A stretch of 64,000 nucleotides of DNA, taken from the NCBI GenBank assembly GCA_013397455.1, contig VYZB01000216.1, positions 517,334 through 581,333 on the forward strand, read 5' to 3'. Each line of letters opens with the position of its first letter. Position 1 is the stretch's first letter. Made by a program: the position numbers and the translations under genes. Under the pieces are notes generated by a model, which made no database searches, was not told where the DNA came from, and worked only from the letters and a program-made list of their open reading frames with translations. Source of the DNA: Crotophaga sulcirostris (taxonomy: Eukaryota > Chordata > Aves > Cuculiformes > Crotophagidae). Positions 53,565 through 64,000 of this stretch are shown here, in pieces.

Positions 53565-53795
53565 AATCATAGAATAGAATCATAGAATCATTTAGGTTGA
53601 AAAAGACCCTTAGGATCATCAAGTCAAATCGTGAACTTAACATTACCAAGTCCACCACTAATCTATGTCATTAAGTGCCACAATTAAATACCTAAGTGCC
53701 TGTCTTTTAAATACGTCCAGGGATGGCGACTCCACAATGTTCCTGGATAGCCTGTTCCAAAGTTTCTGACGCAGAAAATATCTTTTTATTTGTAT
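53565..53795 (-). repeat. CR1 LINE 3' end, antisense
   Basis: On the + strand it begins with the reverse of the CR1 terminal octamers (AATCATAGAATAGAATCATAG), then AATCATTTAGGTTGAAAAAG, ACCCTTAGGATCATCAAGTC, ...ACCAAGTCCACCACTAATCT, and AATACGTCCAGGGATGGCGACTCCAC followed by CCTGGATAGCCTGTTCC. This order is diagnostic for antisense CR1 3' sequence of an avian subfamily. The left (3') end is intact and the right (5') end is truncated near 53795, where similarity fades. Confidence 0.93.
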
Positions 53796-54010
53796 TTTGT
53801 AGTGGCAAAGGCCTGAGAAATTCTTCCTAGAACCTGGGAGGTAAGAAAGGACGAAAAATCATACTTTTCACATCCAAAGAATCTTGTAAAGTTATAGATC
53901 CAAAGACTATATAACAAAGCTACACAAGCGTATTCTGAAATTATTTTAAAGCTAAAGTTTCTAATTGAGTTTGTACTGTAACTAATGAAGAGGAAGCAGA
54001 TGTTATTTTG

Positions 54011-54061
54011 TTGCTGTTGTCAAGAGACTGTTGTTGTCAACAAAGAATGTTGTCAACAAAG
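54011..54061. repeat. Iterated GTTGTCAA motif
   Basis: The word GTTGTCAA occurs three times within 50 bp, the last two as nearly identical 15-16 bp units (TTGTTGTCAACAAAG at 54031-54045 and ATGTTGTCAACAAAG at 54047-54061). Each carries a near-palindrome TTGT-TGTC-AACAA. It may be a local slippage duplication. Confidence 0.6.
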
Positions 54062-54693
54062 TGGGTAAGGACTGACTTTTTACAGTAGCAATCACCTTTA
54101 AGAATAGATGCTACTTTTACACTGAAATTCTTTTACACAGTTTCATACATTTTGCACTGCAAAGCATGCTCCTACTGAGAATATTCCCACAAGAATTCAT
54201 CTTAATAAATTGATCTAACTGTATAATCTTCTCTTAGCTCACAGTTAAGGAAAACAGCACATTATCAAAATGGTTGAAACAAATTATGTATTACAGGAAT
54301 TTGAAGAAGAAACTCAGGCTTATTTTTGTTCTAATATAAATCTCAGGAGACTAATTCATTTAAAGAAAATTAAGCAGGGGATACCTTTTCTTCCTATGGC
54401 ATGTTTGTGTTCATGTACACACGTGCATATACACATACTCTCTCCATGACAGTCAGACACTATGTTTACTTTTATTAAATACCTCTCAGTTCAGCAATAA
54501 AGAAAACCAAACGCCAAACTGCTAATAGCTTCCTATCCGTTAGTCTGTATGCACTTGTCATGAGTATGCAGCACACATGACATCTCTGTTGATAGAATGA
54601 TTTCCTTCTACCATGGAATGTATTCCAGTAAACATGAAACAAGCCAAAGACTAACTGCATGACACTGATTTTGCCTGAAACATCAAGACAAAT

Positions 54694-54768
54694 ATCATAG
54701 AATCATAGAATCACAGAACGGTTTGTGTTGGAAGGGACCTTAAAGTTCATCTAGTTCCACCCCCCCAG
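54694..54768 (-). repeat. CR1 LINE 3' end, antisense, very short
   Basis: ATCATAGAATCATAGAATCA, then CAGAACGGTTTGTGTTGGAA, GGGACCTTAAAGTTCATCTAG and TTCCACCCCCCC form the antisense CR1 tail. Only about 75 bp remain, an extreme 5' truncation. It is little diverged, so it is probably the youngest CR1 copy in the window. Confidence 0.95.
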
Positions 54769-57700
54769 GTAGGTATTTATTCTGGGAGAGGAAGGGGTAT
54801 TTTTTTGATAGGTTTGTTTTGTCTTGTTAAAAAAAACTCTTCAATCTGAAGAATTCTCTCTGAAAGGAAAACTAAAATTCCCTTGCTTATGTAAGGAAAA
54901 TATTACAAAGTTGAACACATCCATATTGAAGTATTGTGAATGAAAAGTTAATGTGTGAAACATCAGGAAGATGTTTGTGCAATCCTTATTAACACATAAG
55001 CCCAACTCACAGTAACACACATTAACATCTTTTTCAAACTGGGTGAACCACCATTTGGAGATGCAAAACATCATTTTAAAGGTTTTCCAGGTATCATAAT
55101 TATAGTTTTTTCTTAACACTGAATATTCATGATGCATCATAAAACTAATGATAAACATAAAAACTGATGTGAGCATTTGACTAATCTGTTCTTATTTGTT
55201 TGGAAGAGCTGTAGTAATTGCCTGGTTTGTAAATTAAACATCTGCTATGGGAATAAAGAAAAACGTAACTGAGCATATTCAAATAAATTGAATTCACCGT
55301 AGCTCCATAAATTTTATTATATGGACTCATCAATTTTATTACACCTGAGTGCCACGTCGCTATAGAAGGCAATATCTAATTTTCTTTTAGATACTCTATT
55401 TGTAAAAATGTTTTCTGATTCTAATAAACTATTGTTCTTTTATAAAGATTTGGATTTGGTTTTTTCTTCTCTTTAAAATCTGGTCAATAAAACCGCTGAC
55501 TTAAGTAAATTTGGCTACTATGTTTGTTTATTACCAAACTGTTATACAGTACCAACAGAACATTAAAAATAGTCTCTGCTTACAAACCAGTCCATTTCAG
55601 ACATGATAACTGCTGACTTTTTGTTCACACAAGAAATTAATTTGTCATTTAGAGTACCCTTGTTTTGCTATCTGCCAAGTTTCAAATGGTGAAAGACTGG
55701 GACAAAGGCTAAACAGAAAGACGTGTAAATAAAAGCAGAGATCAAGGTGTTTTCTTGTTTTCTTTTAAGTAAACAGAAGAATCTTTTTGGACCAACTTTT
55801 TTTTTTTCTACATTAAGGTCACAAAAGTAGCAACAGGTGTGGAGTTCACCAGATTGCAAGGAGATGTCAGAATTCACCAAAATTGCCTTCAGAAAGGAGG
55901 ACCTGAAACATAGCACAGAAACTTCTGATCACAGACTGAAGTCTGAAAAGAATTTCAACTCAGAGAATGTTAGTAGAAATGGTTATTGTTCCAGGTACTC
56001 TCAGTCAGGGGCAAATTGTCCTAGAGGTAACCGTAACAATTTGCAAGTCAAAAAGAGTTCAGTCTTTCCTCCTGTCAATTCTTTCATACTTGTAGGAACA
56101 AGTAGGCTATACAAGCAAACCTCTGCCCAATACCCCACACTGCAGTGTGCAATTGTGCCACTATTTTCAGGAAGGTACTCAATATCCACTAGAGTAGCAA
56201 CAAAAATTGTGCATTCTAGGAATTAACAGCAAAACTGCCATTGGCTTCAGAAGACAAACTCCAGTGACTTGCATTTTTAGTATTTTTTTAATAAATGTTA
56301 ATTGTGTGTCATCTGAAAGAAGGATCTGAGCCTATTCATTCCAAATAAGTGGACACATAAGGAGTGAAACAGCTATTTTAGCATTTATGCCCTAATTAGA
56401 CATGAGTCAGTCTTTCTGTGCGTGCGTGTTTAATTTTAAGAAACAGAGGCCAAACTCCAGCAAAAATACCTTCCCTTATGGACCCTTAGCAATTAATCAA
56501 ACCACTGTTGGGACAGCAGAAGCATCATAAAGATGTAGTTGTCTGTGAATGTTAAAAGCATCTTTGCCAAGTGGGAAACTTAGTGACAGAAATTCCCTTT
56601 TGAAGAGTTTCCATCGATAGCTAGATGGCCAATAGCCTTGCATATCCAACACACCACACTTTAGAAACCAAGTCCTTACTGAAAAAAATACATAAAACTT
56701 TGCATCTTAGTTGTACAGGTAGATTTAAACATTAAGTGGGTTTTTAGAATGGGGAGTGGACTGGAAAGACAAACCTGTGTAACATTTAGTGACTTACAAA
56801 TAGACATCTACACCTAAATTAAGGCAATTGAATCCCACTCATGGGCAGTAAGAAGACTCAAATTAAAAATGTTAGAGGCTTGGTCATTAAGATATGCAGT
56901 TGTTCAAAACATAGCAATGTAGCAGATACTGAAAAAAATCAGGTCTTTTTCAAACACGTAAAAATCACTCCTTAGACTTTCGGAGATGTATAGCGATGAT
57001 ATTACATGATCACCCTAGACCTTCACATTGTGCTGGGGATTTGGGTTTAATAGTAACCTCTACCATCAGAGAGGGAATATTTCTTGTTGTCATTCCAATC
57101 TTCAGAATAATTATTTCTTAACAATGTAACTTGTCACAATGGCAGTAAAAATTAGAAAGAAATTGTTCTCATCATTTCTAGGGGAGGCAAAAACCACTCT
57201 CTTTCAACAACTTTTAATAGACTAAATGCACACAAAAATATAGAGTTGTTTATTGATTTGAAGTGCAGAAGTGTACTACATACATTTCTCATTAATTCTG
57301 TCACATGCAAAGTGGTGAAGGGCAAACAAATAGGTTAATCCTAGCTCTGGAATAGATTTCTAGTACTACCTACCCAAATCTGTTTAGTGTCTGACTCCTT
57401 GCCCTCTCCCACTCTGTGTGCAAAATGAGCATGGCTTGTGAACGGAGTCCTGGACTTCTATTTCATAGAAAAATAGTCCTGCATCACAGTAGGAGTCTGT
57501 GTCATTTCATAGATGCGTTTTCAAATGGTCTCTGCTGGATGAAATCATAAATTTTGATATATAAAAGCTTTGGAGGATATAGCGCTTTCTCTGAAGTTTT
57601 TTACTGGTAAGCCACCCAAAAGAGTTTCCTGTTTAATAACCAAAGCTTCCCTTCCCTTCCCGTTCCTGTTACTGGGACCCATTTGTGTGTTGGGAGAGTC

Positions 57701-58299
57701 ACAGGGTGGTGGATTTTATCTTCTACATTGTTATTGGTTTAAAGTTGCACATTTTTAGGAAGTCTTTCCTCTCCTCTACATGATGTAATACATACAAGGA
57801 AATGTGAGGTGTATATGCCTTAAGAACAGCATTGAAAAGCCAGTCTTACCCAGGGCCAACTACTATCCTGGGTTTCCAAGGCCTCTTAGTCAAAAGATTA
57901 AGTGTCTCATTTCAGTCTCTCGAAAACTCACTACTGCTTCATCACTGCCCCAGGGCAGAGAGAGCTGTTGTAGCACTTCATGATTTCTCCCTCACTACAC
58001 ACCAACAATGAGAAAAGGAGTGTAACTGGGTTGGCAGGGCTCTAAAGTAAAGATTTCCAGCAGAGTCTATCAGATGGGCTTGATGATTTTCTTCCCGGGT
58101 CATGCAGCTTTGGCATGTGAAGTGAGTTCAAGCATGTCTGTCATGTGCACTACCCTCAGTGTGCCTCAGTGCTGCAGGTTCCCCACACTTCAGAACTTGA
58201 AACTACATAATATATAAGTAGAGGCTTGGGTTTTACAACAGCTTGGAAGCAGCGTATTTTTTGCTGTAATTATCTGCGGTTTTTTTCCACATTGTTGAT
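54769..58299. other. Unique AT-rich non-coding sequence
   Basis: No gene, RNA gene or repeat is recognised. The 129-codon frame at 55837-56226 is serine/asparagine-rich, is crossed by an open frame on the opposite strand and matches no family I know. A 111-codon minus-strand frame at 54841-55176 is AT-driven. Confidence 0.5.
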
Positions 58300-58470
58300 T
58301 GCCTGCTTTGGTTTCTGTTGTTATCCTCACAAAGGTAGTGCACTGAATGCTGATGGCAGAAAACTTGGCACTCCCCTAGGCTGTAATTCTATGGTAGCAA
58401 ATATTGGAGCAGGTCTGTAATTTGTGATATACAATAAATGCAATAATGGTACAATGCCTGTGGGTAAAGG
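58300..58470. promoter_or_regulatory. Candidate conserved non-coding block
   Basis: The stretch around CTGAATGCTGATGGCAGAAA (58342-58361), ACTTGGCACTCCCCTAGGCT and GTAATTCTATGGTAGCAAAT has balanced composition, a TGATGGCAG MEIS-like core, a TTGGCA NFI half site and a TAATT homeodomain core in close order. There is no credible open frame. The call is an inference from texture and motif content. Confidence 0.22.
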
Positions 58471-61400
58471 AGTGGAGAGACCATAATGCAGCTAATAACT
58501 ATTCATTTGATTGGTTTTTAATTTGGTTTTTTTTTTTCTGAATGTGCACTGTGCTTAACATTTTAACTGTTTCACAACATTTTTGTGAAGATATTTGTTT
58601 ATAATTATACATTTATATCATCTGCTGCATTCAGTTTTCCAAAAGGCAAACATAATTTTCCAAACTTTTCCTCATTTTTTTAATATCAATTTACATTTTC
58701 TATTTTGAGGTACTTATTCTGTACTAATAAAAAGCAGAGATTATATACATATTCCTTTAACCAGACTAAATCTTTTACATTTTAAAATGCAGTTTATTTC
58801 TATTTTTCTTTTTTCAAAGTCTTTTCTACAGATAGTTCATGTCAGGAATTCTAGAGCTCTCCTCTCTACAATAATAATACCTCTTATGTTCTATTAGAGG
58901 GCGGTAGTAACCCATAGAATACTAACCAGAGAGGAGGAGACATTTTCTTAAATTTTTTGCTCAAACTCTTATCTGCAACTAATAGCACAGGACATTAGGA
59001 GCTCCCTTAAGAGTACAGAGCTTCTGGGACTAAAACTGTTGCCTGACACAGAATTATAATTTATGCCTGTGAATGGCCACTGCGATGCTTCTGATATATA
59101 AGTGATGGACAGTAATAACTGAGGATTTGTATCTGGAACATTACCAGATCTCCACGGTTTGAAAGATTTCAGGTGCTTTATACAGCCCATCAGGGTAAAG
59201 TGGTGTAAAGTAGGTCAGGTGCTAGGAGGAGGGAAGTGAGATGGGAAATCATCAGTTGGTGCAGACATTAGCACATTGTGATCTCATCCACTGCTGTGAA
59301 GCTGTAACACAGACTTGATAAAGTCTGCCAAAAATATTTTTCTTCATGTACCTGTCAGTGACTCTGTCTCCTCCCTACAGTTGTTATATCTGATTGTGAT
59401 ATACGCTAAATAATAATGAGCCATTTGGGAAAGTGTTATTGCAATTTGTATATGCATGCTAAGTAATGCATTCTAAAATTTTGTATGAAATTATATATTG
59501 ATAAACATGAACAGCTACTGCACTTGTCTTTTGCAGTGAGGTGCATGCACATGGCCAAATATCACATAGATGTACAAAATATAAATATTCCGCCCACAAA
59601 AGGTATCTCTTGAGCAAGAAAATCTGTTCAATTTCTTTTATGCCATGTAATTTTGTGTAGATTATGAGACCATTCTGCTGGTTTTCAGTACTTATTCTGA
59701 ATTCTGAACAAAGATGGGGATAAAAATTCTAAATAAGATTTGTTGCAATATTTTTAGCAATAATGTTAATTTCATTTTTCATGTTCATTAGATATAGATT
59801 CTCCATTTTTTTCAGTTATGAATCCTCAGTGAATCTATTTGCTTTTAGTTTTCTTTATAAGTCATTTTGTGTGCACACAAACATTCATATGGTTGCATAC
59901 ATTCATCTTTAAACACAAATTCCACACAGTGGGTGTGTTACTAGCATCCCTATACAGGGAATAATTCTTATAAGAAATAAAAGACTAAGGTGATGCAATT
60001 TATCACAGAACTCCTCTACAATTAGCTCTTAAATGCCTCCTACATTGGTTATTTAAGAGCCATCTTCCTCACGCTTAACCTGACAAATCATACTATCCTT
60101 GTTTAGGTACTGATATATTCATGTTATTTTCTTTCCCTTTTCTTTTACCTCATATTTAAAGAAATACTTCATTAAAGTGCTCTAAGCCCTTATTCATCTA
60201 GTGTGAGAGTGTGGAAGCATATGCATAAAGAGAAATATCTCCACATGTTCCTGATTCTGAGAAATTTGAAACAGAAGAATGGTAAAATGGCACTTTATTA
60301 TATAAAGACCATTAAATGTATTTACCCATCTTTTGCAAGAAGTGCTGTTAGTACTCGTCATTTTGTGCAAGATCATCCCAAGTAGTTATCTGCTGTCATA
60401 AACGTATTTTCTTATCTGTATTCTTATTTGTCTCCTTCTGCTCTATATTTTATGAAACTGAGATTTTACTAATCTTTTTAGCGTGTTAACATTTACATAC
60501 ACCAGGTTGTATACATATCAGACAAAACAAGAATCTTAATGGGGAAAAAATATTATCTTCAGGACAATGTCAGGCATAAAACTGACTTGAATTTAGATAG
60601 TCTTGCAGCTTCAAAATTAATTGTCCTTCTCACAGTGATCCTTTCAAGCTCCTTCAAGAGAGGTACAGAGGAAATTATTAAGTGTAACATATAAAAGAGC
60701 TATTTTACACAAAGAGATGGATGCTTTGTAAATGAGTAAACCCATTCAATGCAGTGAAAGGACACATATTAGTTTATGCCATGATAAGGCTATCAGGAAG
60801 CAGTCTAGAATCTCCTCCTGAAGTTGCTGAAAATTGCCCTCTGGGGAAAAGAAGATGGCCTTTGGAAAGGAAAGAACATTCGTCCATACATATATCCAAT
60901 ATTGATCCATATTCAGAAAGCTAGAATATATTGAAAAAAAGGGCTTACTCCCAGACTATCTCTTGGCAATTCTCAGACCAACAGGCCACTGTCTTGTCTA
61001 TAATATAATGATAGCTACTGTTTAAAACCATGGAGGAAGTGACAGCAGAACCATCCCCTTTCCTTCTTTCACCACTCCCAGACACATTACTGAACATGTT
61101 AATACATGAGAATGATGCTTACTCTCTTTCCTTTTCTCTTCTTTGTAAGGTTTTATCGCCGAATTCAATAGAAATGGAGGTCACCTCATTCAATGAAGAT
61201 TAGCACCAAGACTGAGTTCTAACAGGTAGGAGATGTGAAATAAATCTCTTTGGGTACTTCCATCTCATAGGTGTCTACTATATTAAAGGGGACATCAGTT
61301 CTCCTACACTGGCATTTTAAAACAGGATTCAGGTCTGCTGTGCTTGAGTAAGAAACTATATCTTTCACTGTGGATTTTGAACACCAAATCCCAATGGATA

Positions 61401-64000
61401 AGGTTTCTTTTCATAGCTTTGTTTAGAGCTGCAGAATCTTGGAAAGACACAGGATTTGGAACACTACTGTCTTCCTTGTTGGATCCCTCTTTAAAACTTT
61501 TAACTATTGTTAACCTACAATTAAATTAAGGTAACATGCATTTTAATACATTAGCTGTTGGGGAAACAAATGGTGATGCTAGGATCTCCCTTGGACCAAG
61601 GGCGAGTTGAGGTCCTGAGCAGGGGGTGTCTAATCTTTCTCAGATGCCACACAGGCGGCTGCAACATCCTGCCAAAAGTGTGCAAGTCTTTGTTTCACTC
61701 AAGATCACCGAGCCAGTTTTTACCATTAATTCCTGATTGAGACGAATTTTGTGTATTTAATGTTCGGAAGTCAGCGTGCTGAAGCATGAGGTATCCCACT
61801 TCCTAGCTATAGCCTTGAGAAAAAGTCATCAAAAGCAAGAAGCTGTGATAGGAGCTTCAGTTAAAAAAAAAAAACAAAACAAAACAACTGTGTCAATAAT
61901 TGTCTGTAGCCAAAATAATCTCTTAAATACCATTTAGAATAGTCCCTTCAATACAGGATGTGAGCTATCATTGGCTCTGCTAGTCTGGATACCCCACTGT
62001 TCCAACAATTTCATTAAATCCTTAATATTCCTTTAAAATGAGCAATGATTAATCTATTCATTTGTAAGCCTTGTTGTTAAACGCGGTGATAGACATCATG
62101 TTCTTTCACTGTTAACAAATGCTAATTCTTGGGCATTGTGACAAGTTTCATTTGTCAGTGTTCCTGCAATTTTCCACAGAGTTGCCACTCTTTCCGTTAG
62201 GATATCAACATTTGGACTAAGCAATGTTGCCAAAGAAATCCCACACAGTTCTTCACAACTTCGTAATAAAAATAGTTTGTGCTAATACTTTGTGTTATCA
62301 AGGTGTATAAGCATGATTCAGCATTGTGTTTGAAAGGAAAAGAGAGGTAAACAGTTTTACAGATTATTTTCTCTTTTTGGATATCTACCAAATAGCATAT
62401 TTCTCAATTGTTTGGAAAGTTATTACAGTTGTTTCCTGAAACAAACATCATGTTTTGATGAAGTAGGGAAGCAAATTGTTTACTAGGGAAGCAAATCCAT
62501 GCTATTTTTTACATGAATAAAAGCTTTAAAGAAAGGATATTCATTTCCTCCTTCCCAGTCTCCTAAATTAATACTTAGAGATGTAATCTCATCCAAAGAT
62601 AGCCATGTTACTGCTTCTATCTTTTCATATTTCATTGATAGAGCAGTATGTCACCGAAACTATATAAAAGCAAGACATACACAAAATTCCTCCCAAAAAA
62701 AGAAAAGCAAAAAACGCACGGCGAAAATAAAAGAATCATAGCAAAACTCTCTGGAGGAAAAAGTCTAGCTCTCCAACTGGCTCTTCCCATATCTTGGCTT
62801 GATTTCCAATAATGCCACTGGTTGCTTCAACCCTTTCAGATGAATCACAATTTTCCACTCTTCTGAATCATGTGCTACTCTTTTAGTTTGCAGAAGTCAC
62901 TCAAGCCAGGTGAAATGAAGAGCCCTGTGTAAGGAGGCTGCTACAGACATATCAATATGTGTCTTTCAGTCATCCTCCTCAGAGGTGGAGATAAGGTACT
63001 ATCTCCAGTGGCTCCTCTTCAGTAAACACTTCAATAAGTTTGTAAGAGCAGAAGAGTGACATGCCACACGTCCATAAAGCAGGACAAAAGGATGACAGGC
63101 TACATGACTGGACAGAATACCAAAATAACTATCTGGGAAGAGTCTTAATCTGTAGGTGCCACTATGGAAGTGCTTTGAAATCTCACACCGAACATGATGG
63201 TTTGTTTCTGATAGGAAAATGAAAAGGGGGAAACAACGAAGAGGGGTATGTTTTCCCATGTACCCAACTAAATCTTTTCCTGCAGCTGGAACATTTGTAA
63301 CTCATTGCTGCAGAGTGAAAAACCTGTTGCTAAATAACATATGTTCTTCTGACTCTCATCATGTCTTGAGTTCACCTCTTGAGGATTAATTGCAAGCTGC
63401 TGCTACTCTGTTTAGTTCTATAGGTTTGGTAGGGCCGTAATAATTTCTGAGGTTTCATGAACTGGGAAACTTTGTAGTCATATATGTACAGGGTTTCCCT
63501 CTTCTTCATCTGCCTGGTTCCTTTAATTTCCTCAGAAATCTCTATTCCTGGCTGATATTGGCCAAGACATCTCAGACTTAAGGGAGGAAAGAAAGATCCG
63601 TAAAAGTATAAATATTGATCAAAGATGTGATTATGTGAGCATGGATTTCCAGAGGAGCTAGGCTAAAAGCCCTATAATGGCATGGTTTCTGAGCTTATGA
63701 ATTATTATTGCATTTGATAACAATGATGATGACTAAAATGTCTTCAGTTTCTGACTTACTGTACCCTGGTTGGGCTGTGCAAAGCCCTGACACTTCAATG
63801 TTGTTCTCTCAAACCGTATGTCAATATTTCTTCTGAATCCATAGGGCTGTTTATGATGCTTCTGCATGAGCAGGCTCTCACTGCTCTGACTCACAGCTAT
63901 TTGACATTTATGTTTTTTCTGTAACGTTTTATAACTTCATTTGAAATTCTCAAATCACTTTGTTGACACTAGTTAAGCCTTGAAAACAGCCTTCTAAAGT
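58471..64000. other. Unique AT-rich non-coding sequence to window end
   Basis: No gene, RNA gene or transposon is recognised. Small features are a dyad ATGCATGCTAAGTAATGCAT at 59452-59471, an A-rich (AAAAC)n tract at 61863-61887, and a 13-bp direct repeat TAGGGAAGCAAAT at 62464-62476 and 62484-62496. A weak CTCF-like word (TTAGAGGGCGGTAG) at about 58896-58909 lacks the CCA part and is not called. Confidence 0.5.

Noticed and set aside
55837..56226. 129-codon open frame, + strand
   Set aside because: Low-information serine/asparagine-rich translation crossed by an antisense frame; no domain recognised.
58896..58909. Second CTCF-like site (TTAGAGGGCGGTAG)
   Set aside because: The leading CCA part of the motif is missing.

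Overview
This window looks like a gene-poor stretch (gene desert or long intron) of a bird nuclear genome. Three sequence signs support this: an AT-rich background; CR1-type LINE fragments with the avian 3' terminal octamer (ATTCTATG/ATTCTGTG) in both orientations; and one solitary avian-type endogenous retrovirus LTR. I found no convincing protein-coding gene, tRNA, rRNA, CRISPR array, operon or prokaryotic feature. The longest gap-free open frames are about 125-137 codons, compositionally ordinary, often overlap frames on the other strand, and match no family I recognise except where they cross CR1 sequence. That is what chance gives in 64 kb read in six frames.

Layout. 1-64 is a GAAA microsatellite. 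1452-2011 is a solo LTR in minus orientation. 2012-17700 is unique sequence holding two compact blocks that look regulatory (around 10.93-11.06 kb and 13.68-13.92 kb) and a CTCF-like motif at 14.25 kb. 17.70-17.78 kb is a very old CR1 tail. 18.92-19.06 kb is a homeobox/POU-motif-rich block with a nested inverted repeat. 25421-25675 is an assembly gap (N), followed at once by a CR1 tail. 28.22-28.82 kb holds two CR1 fragments head to head, one of them internally deleted. 28.8-44.8 kb is unique AT-rich DNA with an RFX X-box-like site at 41.22 kb. 44.81-45.17 kb is a CR1 3' end. 50.7-53.1 kb is the most 'structured' non-coding part: a degenerate 40-43 bp minisatellite in a GC-rich island, then several blocks that look like conserved non-coding DNA. 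53.57 and 54.69 kb are two antisense CR1 tails. 54.8-64 kb is again unique AT-rich sequence with one candidate regulatory block near 58.3-58.5 kb.

There is no set of genes working together here. The functional content, if any, is probably cis-regulatory (enhancer-like) DNA for a distant gene. Conservation cannot be measured from one sequence, so the regulatory calls are low-confidence hypotheses based on motif content and composition. I did not find a previously undescribed biological system and do not want to overstate one. The items most worth checking are the inverted-repeat POU/homeobox block at 18.9 kb, the minisatellite at 51.1 kb, the X-box at 41.2 kb and the internally deleted CR1 at 28.4 kb.
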